DNA of 64,000 nucleotides from contig JBBPIG010000003.1 in assembly GCA_038040445.1 (NCBI GenBank), forward strand, positions 310,001 to 374,000, read 5' to 3'. Numbering within the stretch: the stretch's first letter is position 1; each line of letters begins with the position of its first letter. Below are positions 45,624 through 54,350 of the stretch, in pieces. This DNA comes from Acidobacteriota bacterium. GTDB taxonomy: Bacteria > Acidobacteriota > Blastocatellia > UBA7656. The notes beneath the pieces are model-generated. The model did not search any database. It saw nothing but the letters and a program-made list of their open reading frames with translations, and was not told where the DNA came from. The position numbers and the translations under genes are program-made.

Positions 45624-46068
45624 ACTGACCGCCACCTCGGAATTAGTGACTGTGGGGATTTGCACCCGTGGCTGGATCTAAGGGCAAGGGCGCGTTGGTT
45701 GGGCGGTGACGTGGGTGATGCTGCCGTCATTAACGGCGCGCCTTGGCAGCCGTTGTCTATCAATCCCTCGCCGCAGATGTTCGCGGCGCTTGTACTGGGA
45801 GAAATGAAGATGTGATCGCGACTCATAGGGGCTCCAACCGGTAACAATGATGACGCGATGATAGCACAGCGTCCGTTAATTCTAACAAGCCAGCTTCGTA
45901 GAGCCTTAAAGAACCGAAGTATTCGAATAAGTCCGTGCCGACTTAGGAATCCACTCTTGGCACAACAGCGTGAACCTCCCACTGCTGCCGCACGTGGCAT
46001 CCCGGCACGTCCGAGCCGTTCTGTTAGGCGCCAGCATCAGGACCCACTGCTTCGCGAGTGGGTATGCG
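45624..46068. other. Intergenic region, no supported gene
   Basis: A minus-strand frame starts with SRDHIFIS near 45840, reminiscent of the first strand of a TIR domain, but nothing after it fits. A small hairpin CCCACT...AGTGGG lies at 46043-46062. Confidence 0.45.
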
Positions 46069-46460
46069 CGAAAGGGTTTCGCTCCATTCACGAAAAGCGC
46101 CGCCGCTGCCTGCGACACTCGTTGGTAGAGGAATAGGCGGGGCAGTCCAAATGGACTTCGGCTGCCACACCTTATTTGGATCGCGGCGGCCTCCGACTAC
46201 TGGTGGACCAGGGACGCGCTCGCCGCCAGTTTTGGAGTTGAGTCAGAAACGCGAATAGTCAACGGGTCCCGAAAGTGTTTCGCGCCATCCACCCAAAGCG
46301 CCGCCACTGCCTGCGACACTCGTTGGTAGAGGAATAGGCGGGGCAGTCCAAATAGACTTCGGCTGCCACACCTTATTTGGATCGCGGCGGCCTCCGACTA
46401 CTGGTGGATCAGGGACGCGCTCGCCGCCGGTTTTGGGAGTCGAGTCAGAAACGCAAATAG
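46069..46460. repeat. 201-bp imperfect tandem duplication upstream of the kinase gene
   Basis: Positions 46069-46269 and 46270-46460 align at a period of 201 bp with few differences; long identical runs include GCGACACTCGTTGGTAGAGG and the stretch after it. Each copy holds a hairpin GGCAGTCCAAAT(G/A)GACTTCGGCTGCC, and GCAGTCCAAAT also occurs in the MITE at 17739-17961. No reading frame is conserved between the copies. The second copy ends 100 bp before the kinase start, so promoter elements may be included. Confidence 0.9.
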
Positions 46461-46561
46461 TCTTCTGGCGCCGAATGACTCGGGAAGTGATTCTCTTTCT
46501 TGCTACACTCATTCCGCGTTTGGTATATCATCGGAATCGCTTTCAACCCGAACGGTGACTT

Positions 46562-49500
46562 ATGAGTGAGGATGATTCTTTAGACACGCAAACATTAGCC
46601 ATCTCGCGCAGCACCAGCACTCAGCCCTGGACTTTGCCCGAATCGTTCTCCTCTGGCCGCTATTTCATCCAGCGCTCACTCGGGCACGGCGGGCAGAAGC
46701 TCGTCTATCTGGCCAAAGATACCCGCCTGGATCGAGAAGTGGTCATCGCTGTTCTGAAGACCGATCAACTCGGCGATGAAAGCGTCCCCCGCCTTGTTCG
46801 CGAAGCACAAGCCATGGCGCGGCTGGGCAGTCACCCGAATATCGTTACTGTCTACGACATCGAAGATGTGGAAGGCAGGCCGTTCATGGTTAGCCAGTAT
46901 GTCGAGGGCGGCTCGGTCTCCGATCTTCTGAAGAAGGCCGATAAGCACCGACTATCTATTGATGACGCCATACGGATCACCTCGCAGATTTGTCAGGCGC
47001 TGGTGCACTGCCACGGCCACGGCATCATTCATCGCGACCTGAAGCCCGGAAATGTGTGGCTCTCGCAAGACGGCACAGCAAAGCTAGGGGATTTCGGGTT
47101 AGCGGCCAGTGCGGATTTTTCGCGCATCACTTTAGAGGGCGCTCTGGTCGGCACCGTAGTCTATATGCCACCTGAGATAATGCTGGGACACCAGGCAGAA
47201 CCCAGAAGCGATCTCTACTCGTTGGGAGTAATGCTCTATGAGATTGTCACCGGCCGGCCGCCGTTCCTTGGCGATCAATTCGTCGCGATCATTTCGCAGC
47301 ATATAAACTCACCGCCGGTTGCGCCTTCGTGGCATAACCCGGAAGTTCCGCAGGCGCTCGAGACTTTGATCTTGCGGTTGCTTGCCAAGTCACCGGAGGA
47401 GCGGCCGGAAAGCGCCGCTGAGGTAGCGAGAGCCCTGGCCACCATCGGCTCTTCGGCGGCAACGGTGGGTGAGCGGGCAGTTCAGCAGGACGCCAAATCT
47501 CTATCGCGCCTGGCTGGAGGAGTCTTCATCGGGCGCGAGCAGGAAACCAAGCAGCTTCGTGTCGCGCTCAACGAGACCCTATCCGGGAACGGCCATCTGT
47601 TTATGCTGGTGGGTGAGCCGGGCAGTGGAAAGACTCGGATGACCGAACAACTGGCGACCTACGCCCGCCTCTGTAACGCGCAGGTTCTTACGGGCAGTTG
47701 CTACGAAGGCGAAGGCGCTCCTGCCTTTTGGCCCTGGCTGCAAATCGTTCGTTCTTATGCGCATGAGTTGGAGCCCGAAAAACTGTTGTCGATAATGGGT
47801 CCGGGGGCCGCGGACATCGCCCAGGTAGTTTCAGAGATCAGGGAGCGTCTGCCCGACTTGCCGGCTCCTCCAACTTTGGAGCCCGAGCAGGCCCGGTTCC
47901 GGCTCTTCGATAGCGTGACGACGTTTCTTAAGAATGCCAGCAAGCTTCAGCCTCTGGTTATTATTCTCGACGACCTCCATTGGGCGGACAAACCGTCGCT
48001 GCTGCTGCTTCAGTTTCTGGCTCGCGAGTTGAAGGATTCGTGCATGCTCGTCATCGGCACCTACCGAGACATGGAATTGGGGCGGCAACATCCCCTGTCA
48101 CAAACGCTCGGCGAGTTATCGCGACAAGGACTAAGCGCGCGCATAGTCTTGCGCGGACTCACGGAGCAGGATGTCGCGCGGTTCATCGAGATGACCACCG
48201 GGATCAAGCCCCCGGAAGCCCTCGTGAGGACCGTTTATCAACAGACGGAGGGCAATCCGTTTTTCCTAAGTGAGATTGTCAGGCTTCTGGTCGTAGAGGG
48301 TCAGTTGGAGCGCCCGCAGGCGACAAGCACTTCGAGTCTCCGAATCCCGGAAGGCGTACGCGAAGTGATCGGCCGCCGTTTAGATCAACTCTCGGATGAG
48401 TGCAACCGCGTTCTCACGACTGCTTCAGTGATTGGCCGCGAGTTCAGCCTCGATGCCCTGGAGCCACTCAGCGATATCTCGGGCGACCAGTTGTTGGAAC
48501 TACTGGATGAAGCGACGGCCGCCCGGGTTATACATGAGTTGCCTCAAGCTATCGGCCAATACGGCTTTGTCCATGCTCTGATCCGCGAAACCCTGTACGA
48601 CGAGATCAGCACCGCTCGCCGAGTGCGGTTTCACCGGCGGATTGGGGAGGTGCTCGAGAAGCTCTACGCTAACAGCCTGGACTCACACCTGCCGGAGCTA
48701 GCGTATCATTTCTTCCAGGCTTCGCCCGCCGGCAACAGCGACAAGGCGATTGATTACGCGATCCGAGCCGCCAAACGAGCCATTAGCCTGCTGGCCTACG
48801 AAGAGGCGGCGGGTCAGTACGAGCGTGCCCGCGCTGTCATCGAGCTTCAGGACGAGGTAGACCAGGAGCAACGCGGTGAGATGTCTCTCGCCCTGGGCGA
48901 CGCTCAGAAGAAGGCTGGCAATAATGCTAAGGCACGAGAGGCGTTCTTGCAGGCGGCCGACATCGCGAGGAAACGAGGGGCGCCAGAGCAGCTCGCGCGC
49001 GCTGCCTTAGATATCGGAATCGGTATGGCCGCGTCCGGGACAGTCGACGAGGTTCAGGTGAGTATTCTCAAGGAAGCTCTGAGCGCTTTGAGCGAAGAGG
49101 ATACGGCATTGCGCGCCCGGCTCCTTGCCCAACTCTCATTAGCACTCTACTACTCACCCGAACTTCGCGATGAGATCAATCAGCAGGCGGTTGAGATGGC
49201 GCGCCGCGTAGACGACCCGGCGGCGATAGTCGCTTCGCTCTACGGGAGACACGTGATACTCGAGGGCACACCGAGTGTTGAAGAACGGCTCGCCGTCGCC
49301 ACCGAGATTCTGGGCATTGCAGAACGGGGCGGCAATAAGGAGATGGAGCTGCAGATTCGCTACCGGCGCATTCTCGACTTGATGGAGTTGGCGGAAATGC
49401 CAGCGATGGACGCTGAGATTGAAGCCTACACTAAGTTGGCGGAAGAGCTCCGGCAGCCTCGCTACTTATGGCTTACGCCTTACTTCAAGGCAACGCGCGC

Positions 49501-50224
49501 ACTAACGGAGGGGCGCTTTGAGGAGTGCGGGCAACTGGCGCGGCAGGCTATGGCCATCGGGCAACGCGCGCAAGACCCGACCGCGCCGCTGTTGTTTGAG
49601 ACATTGATCAACGTGCTGCGCATGGTGCAGGGACAGGTGGAAGATCGCGAGGAAGCCATCAAGCGTTATATCGAGAATTTCCCGGAAATACCCAGCATGC
49701 GGGCCACGTTGGCCAATCTTTACTTCAGACTAGGACGGCGGGAAGATGCACAGAGAGAGTTTGACCAGGTGGCTGCGCACGACTTCGCCACCCTGCCGCG
49801 CGACGCGAGTTGGGTCGTGACCATGGCCAATCTCGCCTATATCTGCTCTTACCTCAACGATGTTCGCCGCGCGGCCATATTGTATGATCTACTCCTTCCC
49901 TACGCCCCGCGCCAGTTAGTGATCGGCGGCTCGGCCATCGGTACCGGCTCGATCTTACGCTTCCTGGGTATCCTGGCGACTACACTGTCCCGATGGGAGG
50001 AGGCGGTCACGCACTTCGAAGGCGCCTTACTAATGAATACAAGGATCGGGGCGATACCGTTTCTCGCTCTCACTCAGCAGGAATACGGCTCTATGCTCAT
50101 GAAACGCGGCGATCCCGGCGACCGGGAAAAAGCACATCAGATCCTCGATCAGGCGCTCGCAACCGCGAATGAAATCGGAATGCACGGTCTAATCAAAGAG
50201 GTGAACGCTCTCAAGTCGCAGTAG
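46562..50224 (+). CDS. Ser/Thr protein kinase fused to AAA ATPase and TPR domain
   Basis: 1220 residues. The kinase domain (about 34-300) has a Gly-rich loop LGHGGQKLV, Lys66, HRDLKPGN at 157-164, DFG at 177-179 and PPE at 203-205. It is followed by an AAA_16-type ATPase (322-620) with Walker A GEPGSGKT at 351-358 and Walker B VIILDDLHWAD at 466-476. The C-terminal half (about 720-1210) is a chain of TPR-like repeats. No membrane segment is seen, so it is cytosolic. The layout resembles STAND-type signalling ATPases and PknK, and it probably oligomerises on ligand binding. No LuxR-type DNA-binding domain is present. Confidence 0.92.
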   Translation: MSEDDSLDTQTLAISRSTSTQPWTLPESFSSGRYFIQRSLGHGGQKLVYLAKDTRLDREVVIAVLKTDQLGDESVPRLVREAQAMARLGSHPNIVTVYDIEDVEGRPFMVSQYVEGGSVSDLLKKADKHRLSIDDAIRITSQICQALVHCHGHGIIHRDLKPGNVWLSQDGTAKLGDFGLAASADFSRITLEGALVGTVVYMPPEIMLGHQAEPRSDLYSLGVMLYEIVTGRPPFLGDQFVAIISQHINSPPVAPSWHNPEVPQALETLILRLLAKSPEERPESAAEVARALATIGSSAATVGERAVQQDAKSLSRLAGGVFIGREQETKQLRVALNETLSGNGHLFMLVGEPGSGKTRMTEQLATYARLCNAQVLTGSCYEGEGAPAFWPWLQIVRSYAHELEPEKLLSIMGPGAADIAQVVSEIRERLPDLPAPPTLEPEQARFRLFDSVTTFLKNASKLQPLVIILDDLHWADKPSLLLLQFLARELKDSCMLVIGTYRDMELGRQHPLSQTLGELSRQGLSARIVLRGLTEQDVARFIEMTTGIKPPEALVRTVYQQTEGNPFFLSEIVRLLVVEGQLERPQATSTSSLRIPEGVREVIGRRLDQLSDECNRVLTTASVIGREFSLDALEPLSDISGDQLLELLDEATAARVIHELPQAIGQYGFVHALIRETLYDEISTARRVRFHRRIGEVLEKLYANSLDSHLPELAYHFFQASPAGNSDKAIDYAIRAAKRAISLLAYEEAAGQYERARAVIELQDEVDQEQRGEMSLALGDAQKKAGNNAKAREAFLQAADIARKRGAPEQLARAALDIGIGMAASGTVDEVQVSILKEALSALSEEDTALRARLLAQLSLALYYSPELRDEINQQAVEMARRVDDPAAIVASLYGRHVILEGTPSVEERLAVATEILGIAERGGNKEMELQIRYRRILDLMELAEMPAMDAEIEAYTKLAEELRQPRYLWLTPYFKATRALTEGRFEECGQLARQAMAIGQRAQDPTAPLLFETLINVLRMVQGQVEDREEAIKRYIENFPEIPSMRATLANLYFRLGRREDAQREFDQVAAHDFATLPRDASWVVTMANLAYICSYLNDVRRAAILYDLLLPYAPRQLVIGGSAIGTGSILRFLGILATTLSRWEEAVTHFEGALLMNTRIGAIPFLALTQQEYGSMLMKRGDPGDREKAHQILDQALATANEIGMHGLIKEVNALKSQ

Positions 50225-50242
50225 CCCTGGCTGCGCTCCCAG

Positions 50243-51796
50243 CTAACGAGCATCCGCCTGGTATTCCGCTGGCGCCGGCTCAGACTGAACACGCGCGCGC
50301 CGCGCGGCGAATGCCTCCCTCGTCAGCTTGAAAATCATTCGCCGATTATCAGCAATCACTCTCATCCACTCACGCTTGGTCATCTGCGGGAAATATATCC
50401 CGCGAAAGAAAAGACGCGAGATCAGATGGATCAGCCGGTGTCCGACCGATTTGTGCTGAATCTTCTCGATAGCTCTGGCGTTGGCTTCAGCGCTATACGA
50501 GGCCGACCATGCGCGATTCAACTCCTCGTGCACCTGTTCTTCGCTGATCCTTAGCGGAGTGTGCGCCATCGTGAAGGGCGCGAAGTCCAGCCAGTGCTTT
50601 GGGCGCGTGAGCCGGCCCGAGGCCTGCAGGCGCGCATACAGCGGAGTTGAAGGGAAGGGAACGAGATTGCTGAAGATCGGAAGCCCGGGCGGCCAGCTAC
50701 GCATCTGCTCGAGCGTTCGCTCGGCCACACCCGGCGTGTCGTAGTCCATGCCGAAGATGAATCCGAACATCGCAATGATATTTCGTTGCGCGAGCCGATC
50801 GAGCACAGCCCCGTACTCGGCAGGTTTGTTGAAGCCCTTTTTGACATCGGCGAGGTTCGCCGGATCGATCGATTCCAAACCGATGTACAAACATCTGGAG
50901 CCCGCCGCCGCGAGCAGATCGGCAAGTTCTTCGTCGCGTAGCAGGTTCATGCTGATCTGCGCGATAAACGGCAATTGAGCGCCGGCGTCGATGATCGCGC
51001 GCAAAAGCGACTTCGTTCGCTTGATGTTGATTGCAAAGTTATCATCGACAAAGAAAACAAAAACCTGCCCCCCGTCTCGCCTGGCGCGCCTCTTCAGACT
51101 CAACATTTCTTCGACGACACTCTCATCGGAGCGAAATCGGATGGAGTCGCCAAAGAACCCGGTCACCGTGCAGAACTCGCAACCGTAGGGACAGCCACGG
51201 CCCGACTCGATTGGAATCAAGCGAAATGTTCCGAACCCCGCGCTCACCCGTTTGAGCACCGGTCGCAGGAAACCGGGTACGAGATTGAACTGATCGAGGT
51301 CGAGCGACTCCCACGGAATCACCGGATAGTCCTGGAGGCTGGGTTTGCGCTCTTTACCCGCGGCATCGACCGGCGCGTAAACCTCTTTGAGTTGACCGCG
51401 CGCAGCGTCCTCGACAATCTGAGGCCAGAGCTCGTCGGCTTCGCCAAGCGCAATTGCATCGGCGTGACGAATGCCACCGTCTCGACCAAGCGCCTCGTCC
51501 GGCATTTCGGTTACGTGCGGCCCGCCCATCACCACCGGCACGCCTGCGCTGCGGATGGCATCGGCCATGCGATAAGCTTTGGCGACCATTCTGGTCATGG
51601 AACCGATGCCGACCAGATCGATGCGGCGCTTGCGCACGAACCGAGCCATATCGGCTTCATTCATCGCCTGTGTGTTGCCATCAATCAATAGCACCTCGTG
51701 CTCCGGCGGAGTGATCGCTTGAAGCAAAAACATCCAAAGATGCGGCATGAAATTGCGGGTGACCCCGTTGTCCGGGTTGTAGAGCAGGATCCTCAT
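50243..51796 (-). CDS. B12-binding domain radical SAM protein
   Basis: 517 residues. The first 150 residues form a cobalamin-binding-like Rossmann domain (LLIDGNTQAMNEADM, VVMGGPHVTEMPDEAL). The radical SAM cluster is CPYGCEFC with Cys202, Cys206 and Cys209, followed by VFFVDDNFAIN and FIAQISMNLLRDEELADLLA. The final part may be a short family-specific domain. Members with this layout include methyltransferases and ring-forming enzymes acting on lipids, hopanoids, tetrapyrroles or peptides; no specific one can be named. It is convergent with the kinase gene. Confidence 0.9.
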   Translation of the reverse strand: MRILLYNPDNGVTRNFMPHLWMFLLQAITPPEHEVLLIDGNTQAMNEADMARFVRKRRIDLVGIGSMTRMVAKAYRMADAIRSAGVPVVMGGPHVTEMPDEALGRDGGIRHADAIALGEADELWPQIVEDAARGQLKEVYAPVDAAGKERKPSLQDYPVIPWESLDLDQFNLVPGFLRPVLKRVSAGFGTFRLIPIESGRGCPYGCEFCTVTGFFGDSIRFRSDESVVEEMLSLKRRARRDGGQVFVFFVDDNFAINIKRTKSLLRAIIDAGAQLPFIAQISMNLLRDEELADLLAAAGSRCLYIGLESIDPANLADVKKGFNKPAEYGAVLDRLAQRNIIAMFGFIFGMDYDTPGVAERTLEQMRSWPPGLPIFSNLVPFPSTPLYARLQASGRLTRPKHWLDFAPFTMAHTPLRISEEQVHEELNRAWSASYSAEANARAIEKIQHKSVGHRLIHLISRLFFRGIYFPQMTKREWMRVIADNRRMIFKLTREAFAARRARVQSEPAPAEYQADAR

Positions 51797-52179
51797 CTAA
51801 TCTCCTCCGTTGTGGCGCGGGCCCTAATAGCGCGATAAGCGAAACTACGAATGACCGTGGTGTCTTCGTACAAGAACCAGAACGGTATCGAGGTGAAAAC
51901 AGCAAGTTCTTTGACTGAGCTTAGCGTGCAGCTTCAAATTGATGCGACGAGCGGAGTGGATGATAGCATGAACATCACAGGATTCAAGCGCCAAACTGAT
52001 CGACGGCAAGTGGCTCCTTCCGTCAGCCAGAGCAAAGGGCTAGCGGATCGCAAGCACGGGAGCAACCCGGCGCATTTAGAAGACAGCAGAAATCATTGGA
52101 AGCAACGTGCACGGCAACAGTCTTCCCAAGACTCTGATATGTCTGCTACGATCCGCCATCTCACACTCCAGGTACAACG
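51797..52179. other. Intergenic region before the restriction endonuclease
   Basis: A frame at 51851-52183 ends in ATGA overlap with the endonuclease start, but lacks motifs, ribosome site and convincing codon use. The region is AT-richer than the neighbourhood, as is the restriction-modification pair. Confidence 0.4.
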
Positions 52180-52788
52180 ATGACGGTTCGACGAAATCAA
52201 GTTGACCCAGACAAAATAAACCGCGAGGCAGTGCTGCCTTTCCAACTCCGTCTAGATGATTTCGCTCTGTCAATACAGGACATCTACGATTTTTTTTACG
52301 ACGTGAACGTTCGTCTCGTAGAACGAGGACTTGAGCGACTGGATGATATGCTGCGTCCGGCGATAATGTCCGGTCTTCTATCGGATATGTTGACGGCCAG
52401 TATGGCCAAACATTCCCGAACGCTCACCGCTAACTGCTATTTTAATGGACATCCTGACTTAATTGTCCGCGGAGTCTACCCTGACAACTGCGTAAAAGCC
52501 GGGGTTGAAGGCGTCGAGATCAAGACAACCAGAAAAACCGGAGGCGCCGTAGACACTCACGGCGCCCGCGATCAGTGGATGTGTGTTTTCGTCTATGTCG
52601 TAGACATTGAGACAGAGCCAGCACGCGAACGGGCACCTATGTCATTCACCGAGGTATATTTGGCCTTGGTTACAACGGACGACTTCAGGAAGAATCCGCG
52701 TAGTGAGCTTGGCACACGAACCGCGACGCTTCATCGTCAGGGCATTGAGAAGTTGCGCCGCGGTTGGATTTACAAGTTGAGCGGATAG
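52180..52788 (+). CDS. Type II restriction endonuclease (predicted)
   Basis: 202 residues. The catalytic core of the PD-(D/E)xK fold is visible: Pro92-Asp93 in FNGHPDLIVRG and Glu113-x-Lys115 in GVEGVEIKTTRK, separated by 19 residues, with HGARDQWMCVFVYVVD after it. It is convergent with the methyltransferase gene and overlaps it by 19 bp at the stops. The protein is short and AT-richer than nearby genes, consistent with transfer. No isoschizomer can be named from sequence, and the recognition site is unknown. Confidence 0.82.
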   Translation: MTVRRNQVDPDKINREAVLPFQLRLDDFALSIQDIYDFFYDVNVRLVERGLERLDDMLRPAIMSGLLSDMLTASMAKHSRTLTANCYFNGHPDLIVRGVYPDNCVKAGVEGVEIKTTRKTGGAVDTHGARDQWMCVFVYVVDIETEPARERAPMSFTEVYLALVTTDDFRKNPRSELGTRTATLHRQGIEKLRRGWIYKLSG

Positions 52789-53948
52789 TTCCCGCCGTTC
52801 TTAAACTTCACAAGCTTGGGAATTGCATTTTTGGCAAGGTCGAAATACCGCGGGTCTTTCTCGACCCCAACGCTCTCATATTGAACTGCCTCGGCGGCGG
52901 CCAATGTTGATCCTGATCCCGCAAAGGTATCAAGGACGAGTCCCTCGCCAAGCGGAAGGACACCTCGGATTAGCGAGCGGAGGAACGCTTGCGGCTTCAA
53001 ACTCGGGTGAGGCGCTAAGGCTCGTTCCGATTTGTGTGTGGGAGATGATGGGATCACATCGCCAAAAGGACGATCGCTCGACGGCCTTCGGAAGCCACCG
53101 GTTTTCCATTTTCGCAGATTGTCTTGTACCCGACCTTCTATTGGCTTACGAAAAACAACCCAGGGCTCCCACATAGAACGTGGCATGACACTAACACCCA
53201 TGAACTCCTCGTGGGCAGCCTTGGGCCTATCGCCGCCGCGCATGGTCATAACCAGACGGACAATTTCACCGCGTCTTTCGAGCCCGGCTCGCGCCAAAGC
53301 TCCGGAAATTGCATACGACAAGAGTGGATTGCTCGCGACCACGACATTGGCGCCGGGAACCAGTACGGGAAGCAAAGCGCGTCCCCATTCCAGGAAGAAT
53401 CTTGCAAGTTCCTCAACGTCACTTGGCGACAGTACCGTGAAGCGTGGCAAGGGGGAGCGCGTTGCACCATCGAACCTGGGCGGTATACGCCAAACGCCAC
53501 CTTTTCCCTTGCGTAGCTTTTCCTGTTGTTCGGGCGCGTATTCGACCAACCCATAAGGCGGATCTGTCACTACAGCATGAATCGAATTCTCGCTCTGTTT
53601 GCGCAACCACTCAAAGCAGTCGGCCTCGAAGAGGGTCGCGCGACCGAATTCGAACATTCTACACGTGGAGCCATTCCGTGTCTCTAAGCGAGGTTTGTCA
53701 TACGGAGCTGCAGTTTCACGGATCGAGTAAATACCTCGGTCCTCACGCCGGAAGAGCGAGTCAGAGTTCAGCCTAAGATAAGATCTAATACTTGATGAGG
53801 CAGAGTGGCCTATGAGTCCGCGAACCCCGTCTTCAATCTCAAGAATGGACGCACCCCTTGGCTTATTAGATAGTATCGTCATGATGGCGTCGCGCACCTC
53901 ACCTGGCCGACGTCGGCTTTTGCTATTGCGCTTTGTACTGGTGGACAT
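52770..53948 (-). CDS. DNA methyltransferase, beta class, with N-terminal winged helix
   Basis: 392 residues from ATG 53948; TTG 53984 is in frame upstream. An N-terminal winged-helix-like part (about 15-85) is followed by the catalytic motif IV DPPYGLVEYA, then a segment GGVWRIPPRFDGATRSPLPR, and finally motif I DTFAGSGSTLAAAE and motif II VGVEKDP. The IV-before-I order is the beta class, giving N4-cytosine or N6-adenine methylation. It protects host DNA against the convergent endonuclease. The winged helix is unusual for a methyltransferase and might autoregulate transcription. Confidence 0.9.
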   Translation of the reverse strand: MSTSTKRNSKSRRRPGEVRDAIMTILSNKPRGASILEIEDGVRGLIGHSASSSIRSYLRLNSDSLFRREDRGIYSIRETAAPYDKPRLETRNGSTCRMFEFGRATLFEADCFEWLRKQSENSIHAVVTDPPYGLVEYAPEQQEKLRKGKGGVWRIPPRFDGATRSPLPRFTVLSPSDVEELARFFLEWGRALLPVLVPGANVVVASNPLLSYAISGALARAGLERRGEIVRLVMTMRGGDRPKAAHEEFMGVSVMPRSMWEPWVVFRKPIEGRVQDNLRKWKTGGFRRPSSDRPFGDVIPSSPTHKSERALAPHPSLKPQAFLRSLIRGVLPLGEGLVLDTFAGSGSTLAAAEAVQYESVGVEKDPRYFDLAKNAIPKLVKFKNGGNYPLNL

Positions 53949-54271
53949 GCGCGGCAGTCTAAGACGTCTGGACGTCTCTGTCAACGTCGCTTTGAGAACG
54001 GGACCAGAGATAGACTCTTTGTCTGCCGTCCAACTCTCCGATTCTGGGAAAGCTCATCCTGCAAGCGGACAGTCCGCCACCGCCCTCAATTGATCCAACA
54101 GACTCGATGTGAAGTCATTCCGTTACTTAAGCGCAACCGCAACACTGGCACGCTATTTGGCTCTCACTTTGCCAAGTCTACCCGCACGAGTGTGTAAAAG
54201 AGGCGGCGACGCGTGAACTGGACCCGGCTGTTTCCAGGAAGAGGATTTCCGCAATGGAGGAAGTTTTGCAG
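53949..54271. other. Upstream region of the methyltransferase gene
   Basis: AGACGTC-TG-GACGTCT at 53962-53977 is a perfect 7-bp inverted repeat 14 bp before the methyltransferase ATG, a possible operator for the N-terminal winged helix. No supported gene in the rest. Confidence 0.45.
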
Positions 54272-54313
54272 TCGACAAGGGTCGATCCGATGGTCGCGCT
54301 CAGGTACGAATGA
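54272..54313 (+). pseudogene. 3' relic of an ADOP permease gene
   Basis: The sequence encodes [13 protein letters not shown] followed by TGA. The last ten residues [10 protein letters not shown] are identical to the C-terminus of the permease at 58293-60797 and near-identical to the other two complete ADOPs in this window. Nothing upstream resembles the rest of the gene, so only about 13 codons remain. It lies 37 bp before the secreted repeat protein and marks a former ADOP gene at this end of the cluster. Confidence 0.75.
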
Positions 54314-54350
54314 AACGATTTTGCGCAACAGAAAAAGGAGATTCGCTTTT

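Noticed and set aside
45515-46000. Minus-strand 161-codon frame with SRDHIFIS, reminiscent of a TIR domain start
   Set aside because: Only eight residues match; no following strand or catalytic Glu, no ribosome site, poor codon use. Treated as chance.
51851-52183. 110-codon frame ending in ATGA overlap with the endonuclease start
   Set aside because: The overlap looks like coupling, but the translation has no domain, no controller-type helix-turn-helix, and no ribosome site. The overlap can arise by chance.
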